Shown here in pieces: positions 7,331-15,717 of a DNA stretch of 64,000 bases (position 1 is its first letter; each line of letters opens with the position of its first letter). Origin of the DNA: JAJEFO01 sp965221845 (GTDB lineage: Bacteria; Pseudomonadota; Alphaproteobacteria; Rhodobacterales; Rhodobacteraceae); the NCBI GenBank assembly GCA_965221845.1, contig OZ244919.1:186001-250000 (forward strand), written 5' to 3'. The notes beneath the pieces were generated by a model. It made no database searches, was not told the origin of the DNA, and saw nothing but the letters and a program-made list of their open reading frames with translations. The position numbers and the translations under genes were made by a program.

Positions 7331-8581
7331 CTATCCTGCCGTGGTCGTTCCGGATTCCGTCACGTAGTCCAGGTGCCTGAACCGGTTCAGGGTGAACGGC
7401 GCCATCAGGGGATGCGGCGCGCCCTTCGCGATCAGGTGCGCGAATGTCAGCCCTCCGGCCGGAATCGCCTTGTACCCTCCCCACCAGCCTGCGGTCACGA
7501 AGAGCCCCGGGACGTCCGTCTCGTCCATGACGGGCGAGGCGTCCGGCGCGATGTCGAGATGCCCGCCCCACTGGCGCAGGAGCTTCAGCCTCTTGAACGA
7601 CGGGAACAGCGAGAGCATGGCCGTCACGGTGTCCTCGAAGACGTGCTGCTTGATGTCCCGGCGAAAGCTCTGGCCCATGTCCGGCGCGCCGCCTATCACC
7701 ATCTCGCCCTTGTCGGACTGGCTGAAGTAGAATCCGCTGTCCGGGCAGTTCACGACCACGTCGACAAGCGGCTTGACCGGTTCGGAAACGAAGGCCGTCA
7801 GGTTCATCGTTCGCAACGGCAGCCTGAGCCCGGCGGTTTCGGCCAGCGTCGTCGTATGCCCCGAAACGGCGACCGCGACCTTGCGCGCCCGCACCACGCC
7901 GCGCGCCGTCTCGACGCCCGCCATGGCGCCGTCACCGCCCCGCAGCAGCCTGATGACCGGAGTCTGCTGGTGCAGCTCGACCCCGCGCGCATCAGCGCCG
8001 CGCGCATATCCCCAGGCGACCGCGTCATGACGGTTCACGCCGGCGTCGGCGTGCACCATCCCGCCGATCACGGGCAGCCGCGCGCCGGGCCCGCCGCCGG
8101 TGAGCGCCGGAATGCGCCGGCGCACCTCCGCGGCGGAGATCCGCTCGTAGGTCGACCCGTAGATGTCCATTGCCAGCTGCCTGCGCCGCAGCTCGCGCAT
8201 CCTCGGAAACGTCTGGACCACGTCGATCATGGTGCGTTTCGAGTGCATCAGGTTGAAGTTCAGCTCGTCGGTCAGGCCTTCGTACAAGGCGACCGACTTC
8301 ACGTAGAAGGGGATCGACTCGTCGCGCATGTAGTTCGACCGGACGGTCACGGTGTTTCGCGCGACGTTGCCGCCGCCGAGCCAGCCACCCTCCAGAACCG
8401 CGACGTCGGTGATTCCGAACTCGCGCGCGAGGTAGTAGGCAGTCGCCAGCCCGTGTCCGCCGGCGCCGACGATGACGACGTCATAGCCTCCCTTCAGCGG
8501 CGGGCTGCGCCAGGCGGGGGTCCATGCGGCATGACGGCCAGGCGCGTGGCGCAGCAGGGAGAAGATCGAATAGCCTTGCAT
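7331..8581 (-). CDS. soxB: Sarcosine oxidase beta subunit
   Basis: 416 residues from ATG 8581 (MQGYSIFSLLRHA), the standard SoxB start and length; a longer in-frame extension would run into the divergent promoter. It belongs to the DAO/glycine oxidase fold and carries noncovalent FAD and covalent FMN and the amine-oxidising site. FAD motif: 'VVIVGAGGHGLATAYYLARE' (about 36-55). The His of 'AGVNRHDAVAWGYARGAD' matches the position of the FMN-linked His. It is the first gene of soxBDAG and is transcribed away from the regulator at 8643. Direct repeats in the 61-bp gap are the likely control site. Confidence 0.95.
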   Translation of the reverse strand: MQGYSIFSLLRHAPGRHAAWTPAWRSPPLKGGYDVVIVGAGGHGLATAYYLAREFGITDVAVLEGGWLGGGNVARNTVTVRSNYMRDESIPFYVKSVALYEGLTDELNFNLMHSKRTMIDVVQTFPRMRELRRRQLAMDIYGSTYERISAAEVRRRIPALTGGGPGARLPVIGGMVHADAGVNRHDAVAWGYARGADARGVELHQQTPVIRLLRGGDGAMAGVETARGVVRARKVAVAVSGHTTTLAETAGLRLPLRTMNLTAFVSEPVKPLVDVVVNCPDSGFYFSQSDKGEMVIGGAPDMGQSFRRDIKQHVFEDTVTAMLSLFPSFKRLKLLRQWGGHLDIAPDASPVMDETDVPGLFVTAGWWGGYKAIPAGGLTFAHLIAKGAPHPLMAPFTLNRFRHLDYVTESGTTTAG

Positions 8582-8642
8582 GTTGGTAATGCTCTTTATC
8601 TCTGGTAATGCAAAGTCAAGGGACGGGAAGCTAGCGGGCGCC
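8582..8642. promoter_or_regulatory. Divergent sox/regulator control region with direct repeat
   Basis: Only 61 bp separate the soxB and regulator start codons. The nonamer TGGTAATGC occurs twice in the same orientation, at 8584-8592 and 8603-8611. The 19-bp spacing puts the copies nearly two helical turns apart, on one face of the DNA. The stretch is AT-rich compared with its surroundings. This arrangement suits a dimeric HTH regulator, most simply the adjacent XRE-cupin protein, controlling both directions. I could not fix -35/-10 boxes with confidence. Confidence 0.65.
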
Positions 8643-9221
8643 ATGCCTCAAAGGGCGGAAATCGACGTCGCGGTCGGCAGGGCCGTCAGCAGGTTGCGCC
8701 GGGAGCGCGGGATGACGGCCGCGGATCTCGCCAGGCGCGCGGGCATGTCGGCCGGCATGGTCAGCCGCATCGAGAGCGGGCAGGTCTCTCCGTCCCTCAG
8801 GACGCTCGGCGCGGTTGCCGAGGCTCTGTCGGTTCCCGCCATGGCGCTATTCGCCCAAGGGGACGGCAAGGCGGATGTCCATCACCTGAAGGCCGGCGGC
8901 GGGATCCCGTCGCGACGGATCACGCCGAACCACGCCCACGAGTACCTGCTGCTCGGCAAGCACGGCGGGCCGGGAGGAAGCTTCGAGGCGGCCCGCGTCC
9001 GGATCGTCAGGGACGAGGCCGGCGAACTGCCGCGATACCGGCACGACGGCCATGTCTTCCTGGCGGTGGTGTCCGGCGAGGCGCTGTACGCGTGCGGCGA
9101 CGCCGAGTTCGAGCTCGCGCCCGGCGACACCATGTGCTTCGACGCGAAGCTCGAGCACGGTGTCGTCGAGATCCGGAGCCGCGACATCGAGTTCGTCACG
9201 GTGTCGTCCCGCCCTGACTGA
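8643..9221 (+). CDS. XRE-family transcriptional regulator with C-terminal cupin
   Basis: 192 residues from ATG 8643 (MPQRAEIDVAVG). The N-terminal helix-turn-helix covers roughly 10-65 ('RERGMTAADLARRAGMS', 'GMVSRIESGQVSPSLRTL'). The C-terminal cupin_2 barrel covers roughly 115-188 ('HVFLAVVSGEALYACG', 'ELAPGDTMCFDAKLEHGV'). Such regulators sense a small ligand in the cupin and often sit beside amine or amino-acid catabolic operons. It is divergent from soxB across a 61-bp gap with a direct repeat, so it very probably regulates soxBDAG, and perhaps itself. Activator or repressor cannot be told. It converges on the ABC permease ending at 9232. Confidence 0.9.
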   Translation: MPQRAEIDVAVGRAVSRLRRERGMTAADLARRAGMSAGMVSRIESGQVSPSLRTLGAVAEALSVPAMALFAQGDGKADVHHLKAGGGIPSRRITPNHAHEYLLLGKHGGPGGSFEAARVRIVRDEAGELPRYRHDGHVFLAVVSGEALYACGDAEFELAPGDTMCFDAKLEHGVVEIRSRDIEFVTVSSRPD

Positions 9222-9231
9222 GGGCGTCCGC

Positions 9232-10116
9232 CTACGCCTGCCCCTCTCGCCTGCGCTCCAGTCGGGAGAACAGCCGGCTCAGCCCGAAGCAGATCGCGAA
9301 ATAGAACGCCGCGGTCGTGATCCATGCCTCGAATATCATCCGGGACGAGGCCACCAGCTCAACCGTCTTGTACGTCAGTTCCTGGACCGAGATGAGGGAT
9401 ATGATCGAGCTGTCCTTGATGAGCGATATGAACTGGTTGGCGAGCGGCGGGACGACCTTCTTCATCGCCTGCGGCAGCACGACGTACCGCAGCTCCTGAA
9501 GCCGGCTCATGCCGATCGACCGGGCCGCTTCCCGCTGTCCCGCCGGTATGGACTGGATGCCCGCGCGGACGATCTCCCCGACGAACGCGCTCTCGAAGAG
9601 CGCGAGGACGATCACGCCCGAGACGATCGAGGGAAAGCGGCGCATGTCGCCGAAGAGCAGCTCCCAGAGCCAGACGTCCTCCTGCCGCGCGACGCTGCGC
9701 GACCAGCGGGCGATGTCGAGCGCATCGATCAGCTGCTGCGACAGGAAGAAGAAGAAGATGAAGACCACGACGACCGGCGGGATGTTCCGCAGCAGTTCGA
9801 GGTAGGTCCGCGCCAGCATCCGCACGGCCAGGCTCCCCGAGCACCTTGCGACCCCCAGGATCGTGCCGAGCGCAAGCGCCAGCACGCTCGCGTAGACGCT
9901 GATCCGGATCGTGGCGGCGAGGCCCTGGAGCAGGATGTTGGCGAAATACGCCTCCCGGCCCGTATGGTAGCCGATGATGTATCCCGGTATGAGCTCCCAG
10001 CGCCACTTGTAGTTGAGCGTGCCCTCGATGGTGAGCCAGACATACCCGAAGAACGCGGCGAGCGCCGCCACGATCAGGTAGTCCGGCCACCGCATCCTGC
10101 CGATGAACGCGCGCAT
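9232..10116 (-). CDS. Amino-acid ABC transporter permease (HisM/GlnP type)
   Basis: 294 residues from ATG 10116 (MRAFIGRMRWPDYL). Multiple membrane helices, with the conserved permease signature 'QREAARSIGMSRLQELRYVV' that docks the ATPase and 'LIKDSSIISLISVQELT' further on. The periplasmic region before helix 2 is long, as in AapQ/BztB-like permeases. It lies 52 bp after the binding-protein stop on the same strand, so the two are co-transcribed. No second permease or ATPase follows; those are found at 21034-22630. Substrate is likely a polar amino acid or amine, possibly feeding sarcosine oxidase (inference from position). Confidence 0.92.
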   Translation of the reverse strand: MRAFIGRMRWPDYLIVAALAAFFGYVWLTIEGTLNYKWRWELIPGYIIGYHTGREAYFANILLQGLAATIRISVYASVLALALGTILGVARCSGSLAVRMLARTYLELLRNIPPVVVVFIFFFFLSQQLIDALDIARWSRSVARQEDVWLWELLFGDMRRFPSIVSGVIVLALFESAFVGEIVRAGIQSIPAGQREAARSIGMSRLQELRYVVLPQAMKKVVPPLANQFISLIKDSSIISLISVQELTYKTVELVASSRMIFEAWITTAAFYFAICFGLSRLFSRLERRREGQA

Positions 10117-10168
10117 CCCGCCGGGCGCCTCGCTGCCCGAGGCCCGGCGGCCGGGCCTCGGACGTGGC

Positions 10169-11002
10169 CTACTGTGCCACCTGGTCGGCCCATTCCTCGG
10201 TCGCGAACCAGTAGTCGTGGCGCTCCTCGAGCCAGCCGCTGCGCCACTGCTGCGCGATCCAGTTGTTGAAGTAGTTGAGCGCGTCCGGATCCCCCTTGCG
10301 CAGCGCAAAGCTCTCGCCCCGCGGATCGAACAGTTCGCCCTCCATGACGACGAGCGTCTCCGGATGCCTGCCCGCTTCACGGTTCGGCGTCGGCTGGGAG
10401 GCCATTGTCGCGTGGGCGCTGCCGTTCAGCACTTCCTGCGAGGACGCGCCGTCCTCGTCGAAGAGGAGAAGCTGCGCCTCGGGAAACCTGTCGGCGATCA
10501 CGACGGCCGGGGTCGCGCCCCGGCGTGCCGTGAAGATCACGTCGGGCGAGTTCAGGTCCTCCCGCGACATGCCGGCCGTCATCTCCCTGTTCGCGAGGAT
10601 CGCGAGGCCGGAATAGGCGTACGGGTCGGTGAAGTTGACCGTCAGGTTTCTCTGCGCCGTGACCGACATGCCCGAAATGATGACGTCGAAATTGCCCGCC
10701 ACGAGGGCCGGGATGATCCCGTCCCAGGACGTCGGCACGAACTCCGCCTCGACGCCCATGTCCTCGGCGAGCTTGCGGCCGACATCGAGCTCGTATCCGA
10801 TCAGCTCGCCGTTCCTGTCGCGCATCGACCATGGCACGAACAGGGACAGGCCGATCCGGATGACGCCGTCCTGCTTGATCCGTTCGATCACGCTCTCCGA
10901 GGACAGCGCCTGCGTGGCCTGCTGACCCGCTGCGGGCAGCGCGAGGCCCAGGGCCGTGGTCGCCGCCAGGGCGCATCCGAGCATTCTGCGATTGAGCTTC
11001 AT
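10169..11002 (-). CDS. Amino-acid ABC transporter substrate-binding protein (family 3)
   Basis: 277 residues with a clear signal peptide 'MKLNRRMLGCALAATTALG' and likely cleavage after 'LPAAG'. The SBP family 3 core is visible: 'IRIGLSLFVPWSMRD', 'GYELDVGRKLAEDMG', 'SWDGIIPALVAGNFDVIISG', and the Arg of 'TAQRNLTVNFTDPY' that holds the substrate carboxylate. It binds the amino acid in the periplasm and delivers it to the permease. The Shine-Dalgarno (AAGGAGG, complement of 11010-11016) is excellent, marking ATG 11002 and suggesting strong expression. It leads the two-gene operon with the permease at 9232. Confidence 0.94.
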   Translation of the reverse strand: MKLNRRMLGCALAATTALGLALPAAGQQATQALSSESVIERIKQDGVIRIGLSLFVPWSMRDRNGELIGYELDVGRKLAEDMGVEAEFVPTSWDGIIPALVAGNFDVIISGMSVTAQRNLTVNFTDPYAYSGLAILANREMTAGMSREDLNSPDVIFTARRGATPAVVIADRFPEAQLLLFDEDGASSQEVLNGSAHATMASQPTPNREAGRHPETLVVMEGELFDPRGESFALRKGDPDALNYFNNWIAQQWRSGWLEERHDYWFATEEWADQVAQ

Positions 11003-11173
11003 TGTTCATCCTCCTTGATTGCGACGGTCTTCTCACCTGTCCGCTTGCGGGTCAAGCCCTGACCTTCCCGGCCGCAGGGCTAATCGGTTCTGCAGCCCGC
11101 TGACGCTGGGGTCCGCCCGGGCGCGGGTGCCGGTCATCCCGCTCCTCCCGTTTCGATGACGGATTCCCGGCAT

Positions 11174-11703
11174 TCAGGACTCCTGGAGAGCCGCCCGGCC
11201 GTCGGCGACCATGATTCTGCGTCCCGACGACAACGGCGGCGGCCGCGCACCCTTCTCGCTCCTGCTGCCGTACGCCGGCCGCGACATCGCCGGCCGGCTC
11301 GAGCGAAGCTCTTCGTGCCGCGCCTCGAGCGCAGCGACCCTGTCCTGCAGCGCCTGCACCTCGGCCGTCCGCGCGGCGCTCTCCATGCGCAGGGACATGG
11401 CCGTGGAACGCTTCCGCGCCTCGACGCCGGCCTCCGCGAGAAGCCTGCCCGGCCGCGCGGCCTCCCTCTCCGGCGCAAGGGCGCGCCTCGCCGTCCGGCG
11501 CCTCTCCGGGAACGCCGCCAGGCCGCTTGCGCGGCGCCGCGCCTTCACCTCCCGCCAGCGCAGATCCTCGGCCCGCGCCTCCGCCGCCCTGGACCGCTCG
11601 AGGAGCGGCTGCCGGCCGGCCGGACCGGACGCCGGCGTCAGCCTGCCGTCACCCTCGGCGCCCGGCGCCGCCCGCGTCCCCGAACCCTCGAAGCGAATTT
11701 CCA
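11174..11703 (-). pseudogene. IS66-type TnpC N-terminal fragment
   Basis: Reading on the minus strand from ATG 11703 (MEIRFEGSGTRA), the translation has long charged coiled-coil stretches ('LERSRAAEARAEDLRWRE', 'VQALQDRVAALEARHEEL'), then 'SRPAYGSRSEKGARPPP'. The 'Y-G-x-R-S-E-K' motif after a coiled coil is characteristic of the N-terminal part of IS66-family TnpC. Everything beyond it (zinc-binding region and DDE domain) is missing and the frame runs out at 11174. I call it a truncated transposase remnant. About 170 bp between it and the binding-protein start hold that gene's leader. Confidence 0.55.
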
Positions 11704-11838
11704 TGCGAGGGACGCACGGCACGTCAGAAAACATGTTGCCAGCGCCAGTCTCGAAATGGCCGGAATGACGCCCGGACCGACCGCCATCACCGCTCGACCG
11801 AACGCTTACATGAACCCAGTTAAATTGGTAACGCTCTA

Positions 11839-12707
11839 GGGCCCGTTGACAGTTGCCTTGCGAATCGCCCGCTTCCATGCCATTTCCTTCCCCGATGACC
11901 GCCGGAACGGCGGCACGGGCAGGAAACAGGTGACATCATGAATGCAGACAGGACGGTTCTGACCGACGCCATGTGGGCGCGGATCGAGGACATGCTGCCG
12001 GGCAAGAAGTCCGATCCCGGCGGCACGGCGGCGGACAGCCGCCTTTTCATGGAGGCGGTGCTCTGGCGGTTCCGCACGGGGTCGCCGTGGCGCGACCTCC
12101 CCGCGCGGTTCGGGAACCGGGACGGCGTCTTCAGGCGGTTCCGGCGCTGGGCGCTTTCGGGAGTTTTCGAACGCGTTTTCAACGCCTTGTCCGAGGAGTC
12201 CGGCCTCGAGCGCGTGTCCGGCGGCGGCACGGCGGTCCGGGCGACCCGGAAGGCGGCGGGCGCAAGAGGGGGACCTCGAGCCAGGGGATCGGCCGCTCCC
12301 GGGGCGGCCTGACGAGCAGGGCCGCGGCCGTCGCGGACGCGCCGGGATGCCCTGTCCGCTTCACGGTCCTTCCCGGCCAGGCGCACGGCCCGAGAGGGTG
12401 CCGGGGCTTCCCGGCGGCCTGGCGTTCGGGGCCTTCGTCGGCGACAGGGCGTCCGGCGCGGACCGGCTGCTCGAGGACCTTGCGGAACGCGGGGCGGAAG
12501 CGGCGGTCCCGTCGAGGCGGAGCCGGACGGCGCCGCGGGCGCACGGCCGGGAGGTCTGCGGGTGGCGGCGCCTGGCGGAGAGCCTCTTCGCGAAGGCCGG
12601 GGAGCTCCGGGCGGTCGCGACGCGCTGCGCCAGGACCGGCGAGAGCTTCGCGGCGGGGATCGCCTCGTCGCCGGCGTGGTCGCGGCGACATGAGTGTCAA
12701 CGTGCCC
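11839..12707 (+). mobile_element. IS5-family element, copy B
   Basis: 869 bp with left end GGGCCCGTTGACAGTTG and right end AGTGTCAACGTGCCC (two mismatches to the consensus). Flanked by CTA and TAG. It lacks the large deletion of copy A. The CTAG at its right end has been used as target by the second copy of the 899-bp element at 12710. It is the most diverged of the four copies. Confidence 0.93.
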
Positions 12708-12727
12708 TAGGCTGTGTACCCATTTAA
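11938..12727 (+). pseudogene. IS5-family transposase, copy B (three frames)
   Basis: It starts at ATG 11938 (MNADRTVLTDAMWARIEDML) behind a good AGGAAACAGGT-like leader. The first frame gives the N-terminal half to 'TAVRATRKAAGARGG'. A -1 step then gives 'TSSQGIGRSRGGLTSRA...LPGQAHG' (short pieces), and a second -1 step gives 'VPGLPGGLAFGAFVGDRA' and the C-terminal catalytic part. A missing base relative to copies A and D near 12660 ('GGGATCGCC' instead of 'GGGATCCGCC') removes the normal end, so the frame runs into the next element. The key Asp of 'GDKAFD' has become 'GDRASG', so this copy is probably dead. Confidence 0.85.
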
Positions 12728-13531
12728 TTGCTTCGCCAGATCCCGCAGCAGGAAGCGACTGGCAGCGAGCTGCACGGCCGACAGAAAGTTGCGGGCGGTC
12801 TTGTCGTAGCGCGAGGCGACGCGACGGAATTCCTTGATCCTGCCGAAGAACCGCTCGATCCGATTGCGACCCTTGTACAGGGTGCGGTCAAAGGGCCGGG
12901 GGATCTTGCGGCAGGACCGAGAGGGGATGTTCGCCTGGGCCCCCGCCTGTTCGATGCACCGGACGACAGCATTGGCATCATGGGCCTTGTCGCCGAGGAC
13001 CATCTCACCGGGGACGAGATCGGCAAGCAGTGCCTTGGCCTGGGCACAGTCCGAGGCCTGACCCGGGGTCAGGACCAGGGCCTGCACCGTGTCCGTCCCG
13101 CTCAGGGCGAGATGGACCTTGGTCGTCCGGCCGCCACGGCTCAGGCCGATCTGCGGCGGCGGCCCGTCGCGACGGGCCCCGGCGGCGTGCTTGTGGGCCC
13201 GCACGACGGAGGAGTCCAGCATACGCAGGCGCACGGGTCCGACCGCACCACCGTTTGCATCGTCATCATCGTCCGCTCGCTCGGCCAGCGCCTGCATGAT
13301 TCGGGCCCAGGTGCCGTTCCGGCTCCAGCGGTTGCAGCGATTGAAGCAGGTCGAGTAGGGACCGTAGCGCTCTGGGAGATCCCGCCAGGGGATGCCGGTG
13401 CGCAACACGAAGAAGATACCATCCATGACCCTTCGGTCCTGCAACCGACGCGGGCCCTGATGTGTCTGGGGAAGCACCGAGCGGAGGATCGCCCACTCCG
13501 CATCGGTCATGTCGTGGCGGTGTCCGCTCAT
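12707..13531 (-). CDS. IS5-family transposase (intact, second copy)
   Basis: 274 residues from ATG 13531 (MSGHRHDMTDAEW); every residue matches the copy at 1443-2267. It has the full DDE set: 'MLDSSVVRAHK', 'LGDKAHDANAVV', 'RNRIERFFGRIKEF'. The TAG stop at 12707-12709 again belongs to the CTAG target rather than to the element. Two identical intact genes make this the most likely currently active element in the window. Confidence 0.95.
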   Translation of the reverse strand: MSGHRHDMTDAEWAILRSVLPQTHQGPRRLQDRRVMDGIFFVLRTGIPWRDLPERYGPYSTCFNRCNRWSRNGTWARIMQALAERADDDDDANGGAVGPVRLRMLDSSVVRAHKHAAGARRDGPPPQIGLSRGGRTTKVHLALSGTDTVQALVLTPGQASDCAQAKALLADLVPGEMVLGDKAHDANAVVRCIEQAGAQANIPSRSCRKIPRPFDRTLYKGRNRIERFFGRIKEFRRVASRYDKTARNFLSAVQLAASRFLLRDLAKQLNGYTA

Positions 13532-13608
13532 GGGTCTGCTCCTGCCTGATGGTTTTTGGGCTCCTCTCGCAGCTCCAGACAGACCTGTCAATATTTAAGT
13601 ACACAGCC
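12710..13608 (-). mobile_element. IS5-family (IS427-like) element, copy 2, intact, inverted
   Basis: 899 bp, the same as 1366-2264 but in the opposite orientation, with the same inverted repeats GGCTGTGTAC/GTACACAGCC and the same CTAG context at both sides. It lies between IS5 copy B and the IS630 element. The identical inverted pair, about 10.4 kb apart, could recombine and flip the sox/ABC segment between them. Confidence 0.94.
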
Positions 13609-13610
13609 TA

Positions 13611-14838
13611 GTGTACATTGCAAAACATATCTTGACATCCTTGCCCCTGTCTGCCACTGCGCACCTCGCCCCCGCCATGGGGGCCAACCCATCAGAAAAC
13701 ACCATCCAAGGCAGAGCCATCATGCAGGGACACACGCCCACCCGACCCCATGTCACCCTCACCGAGGCGGACACCGCCCGCCTGACCGCCATCACCACGG
13801 CCCCCGCCAGCCCCCAGAAGCATGTCTGGCGGGCCCGCATCATCCTCGCCCTCGGGGCCGGCGCCACCCTCGTGGCGGCGGCCCGCCAGGCCGGGGTCGC
13901 CCGGCCCACCGCCCGGCTCTGGCGGGACCGCTTCCTGGCGGCGGGCGTGGACGGCCTGCTGCGGGATGCCACCCGGCCGCCGGGCAAGGCACCCGTCCCG
14001 GCCGCCACGGTCCGGGCCCTCATTGACCTGGCCATGTCGCCACCCCCGCCCAACCGCAGTCACTGGACCCTCAAGGCCCTGGCCGCCGCGACCGGGGGCG
14101 TGGCCTTTTCCACCGTCCGTGCCATCCTGCGCCGCCATGGCCTCAAGCCCCACCAGGTCAAGACCTTCAAGGTCTCGAACGACCCCCGTTTCGGCATCAA
14201 GGTCCATGATGTGGTGGGACTCTACACCAACCCGCCCGACCATGCCGTTGTCCTCTCGGTGGACGAGAAGACCCGGATCCAGGCCCTCGGCCGGACCCAG
14301 ACGCCCCTGCCACCAGTGCCGGGCCATGCGACCACCCGGACGCATGACTGCAAGCGCAACGGCACCACCACCCTGCTGGCCGCCCTTGACGTGGCGACCG
14401 GCAAGGTGGTGGGCAGGATGACCCAGCGCCACCGGTCCGAGGACTTCTGTGACTTCCTCGATCATGTGGCGGCCGGCCTGGATCCTGATGCTGAGGTCCA
14501 TGTCATCCTCGACAGCCTCTCGGCCCACAAGTCGGCCCGTGTCCATGCCTGGCTGGCCGACCACCCCAACTGGAGCTTCCACTTCACCCCGACCTCGGCG
14601 TCGTGGATGAACGCCGTCGAGGGCTTCTTCTCGAAACTGGCCCGCCAGCGGCTCAAGCACGCCATCTTCAACTCGCTTGACGCGTGCACCGCGGCAGTGG
14701 AGGCCTGTATCGCGCACCACAACGCCCACGAGGCCCGGCCCTTCCGCTGGCGCCGGGATCCGGACGACCTCGTGGCATCGTGGAAGCGAGGCCACCGGCG
14801 GCTGGAAGAGATGGAAACATCTGTATCGCAATAACCAC
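13611..14838 (+). mobile_element. IS630-family element 1, intact
   Basis: 1228 bp flanked by TA on both sides (13609-13610 and 14839-14840), the usual IS630 target duplication. The ends form imperfect inverted repeats: GTGTACATTGCAAAACATAT on the left; the complement of the right end reads GTGGTTATTGCGATACAGAT. It is wedged exactly between the 899-bp element and IS5 copy C, sharing their CTAG/TA junctions. It holds one intact transposase gene. Confidence 0.92.
13722..14834 (+). CDS. IS630-family transposase (intact)
   Basis: 370 residues from ATG 13722 (MQGHTPTRPHVTL); an upstream in-frame region to 13611 is open but lies in the terminal repeat. N-terminal helix-turn-helix region: 'GATLVAAARQAGVARPTARL'. 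The DDE catalytic core shows 'VVLSVDEKTRIQAL' (first Asp), 'EVHVILDSLSAHKS' (second Asp) and 'ASWMNAVEGFFSKLAR' (Glu). Family length is about 330-370. It is uninterrupted, so the element is potentially active. Confidence 0.95.
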   Translation: MQGHTPTRPHVTLTEADTARLTAITTAPASPQKHVWRARIILALGAGATLVAAARQAGVARPTARLWRDRFLAAGVDGLLRDATRPPGKAPVPAATVRALIDLAMSPPPPNRSHWTLKALAAATGGVAFSTVRAILRRHGLKPHQVKTFKVSNDPRFGIKVHDVVGLYTNPPDHAVVLSVDEKTRIQALGRTQTPLPPVPGHATTRTHDCKRNGTTTLLAALDVATGKVVGRMTQRHRSEDFCDFLDHVAAGLDPDAEVHVILDSLSAHKSARVHAWLADHPNWSFHFTPTSASWMNAVEGFFSKLARQRLKHAIFNSLDACTAAVEACIAHHNAHEARPFRWRRDPDDLVASWKRGHRRLEEMETSVSQ

Positions 14839-14840
14839 TA

Positions 14841-15717
14841 GGGCCCGTTGACAGTTGTCTTGCGAATCGTCCGGTTCCATGCCATTTCCTGCCCCGATGA
14901 CCGCCGGAACGACGGCACGAGGCAACAACGGCATGAGAGAGCAGTACGACGATCCAGACAGGACGGTTCTGACCGACGCCATGTGGGCGCGGATCGAGGA
15001 CATGCTGCCGGGCAAGAAGTCCGACCCCGGCGGCACGGCGGCGGACAGCCGCCTCTTCATGGAGGCGGTGCCGTGGCGGTTCCGGACGGGATCGCCGTGG
15101 CGCGACCTCCCCGAGCGGTTCGGGAACTGGAACAGCGTCTTCAAGCGGTTCCGGCGCTGGGCGCTTTCCGGGGTTTTCGAGCGCGTTTCCGACGCCCTGT
15201 CCGAGGAGTCCGGCCTCGAGTGGGTGTCCGGCGGCGGCACGGTGGTCCAGGCGCACCGGAAGGCGTCCGGCGCAAAAGGGGGACCTCGAGCCAGGGGACC
15301 GGCCGTTCCAGGGGCGGCCTGACGAGCAGGGCCGTGGCCGTCGTGGACGCCCTGGGACATCTCGTGCGGTTCACGATCCTTCCCGGCCAGGCGCACGACC
15401 CGAGGGGGTGCCGGGGCTTCCCGGCGGCCTGACGTTCGGGGCGCTGGTCGGGGACAAGGCGTTCGACGCCGACCGGCTGCTCGAGGACCTGGCGGAACGC
15501 GGGGCGGAGGCGGTGATCCCGTCGAAGCGGAGCCGGACGGTGCCGCGGGCGCACGACCGGGACGTCTGCGGCTGGCGGCACCTGGTGGAGAGCCTCTTCG
15601 CGAAGGCCAGGGAGTTCCGGGCGATCGCGACCCGGTACGACAAGACGGACGCGAGCTTCGCCGCCGGGATCGCCTCGTCGCCGGCGTGGTCGCCGCGACA
15701 TGACTGTCAACGGGCCC
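14841..15717 (+). mobile_element. IS5-family element, copy C
   Basis: 877 bp, ends GGGCCCGTTGACAGT and ACTGTCAACGGGCCC, flanked by CTA (shared with the IS630 element) and TAG. It is the longest of the four copies. It is the only one with A-AAA-GGG at the first frame-change point, which is a plausible slippery heptamer. Its right end supplies part of the stop codon of the minus-strand gene that follows. Confidence 0.94.
14933..15717 (+). pseudogene. IS5-family transposase, copy C (frameshifted)
   Basis: ATG 14933 (MREQYDDPDRTVLTDAM). Frame 1 gives the N-terminal domain ('GSPWRDLPERFGNWNSVFKR', 'SGGGTVVQAHRKASGAKGG'). A -1 shift at A-AAA-GGG (15274-15280) continues with 'TSSQGTGRSRGGLTSRAV' and 'ALGHLVRFTILPGQAHD'. 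A second -1 shift at the G-run 15404-15408 continues with 'VPGLPGGLTFGALVGDKA' and the catalytic end 'WRHLVESLFAKAREFRAIA'. One base is missing near 15670, so the last dozen codons run out of frame. Apart from that it is the best preserved copy. Whether the two -1 steps are programmed is discussed under findings. Confidence 0.86.

Noticed and set aside
6716..8608. Long plus-strand open frame opposite soxA/soxD/soxB
   Set aside because: Antisense shadow; Arg/His/Pro-rich without motifs, while all three sox genes on the other strand are unmistakable.
11003..11060. TTGACC-like -35 before the ABC binding protein
   Set aside because: The matching -10 position reads GAAGAC, too poor to call; only the strong ribosome site is kept.
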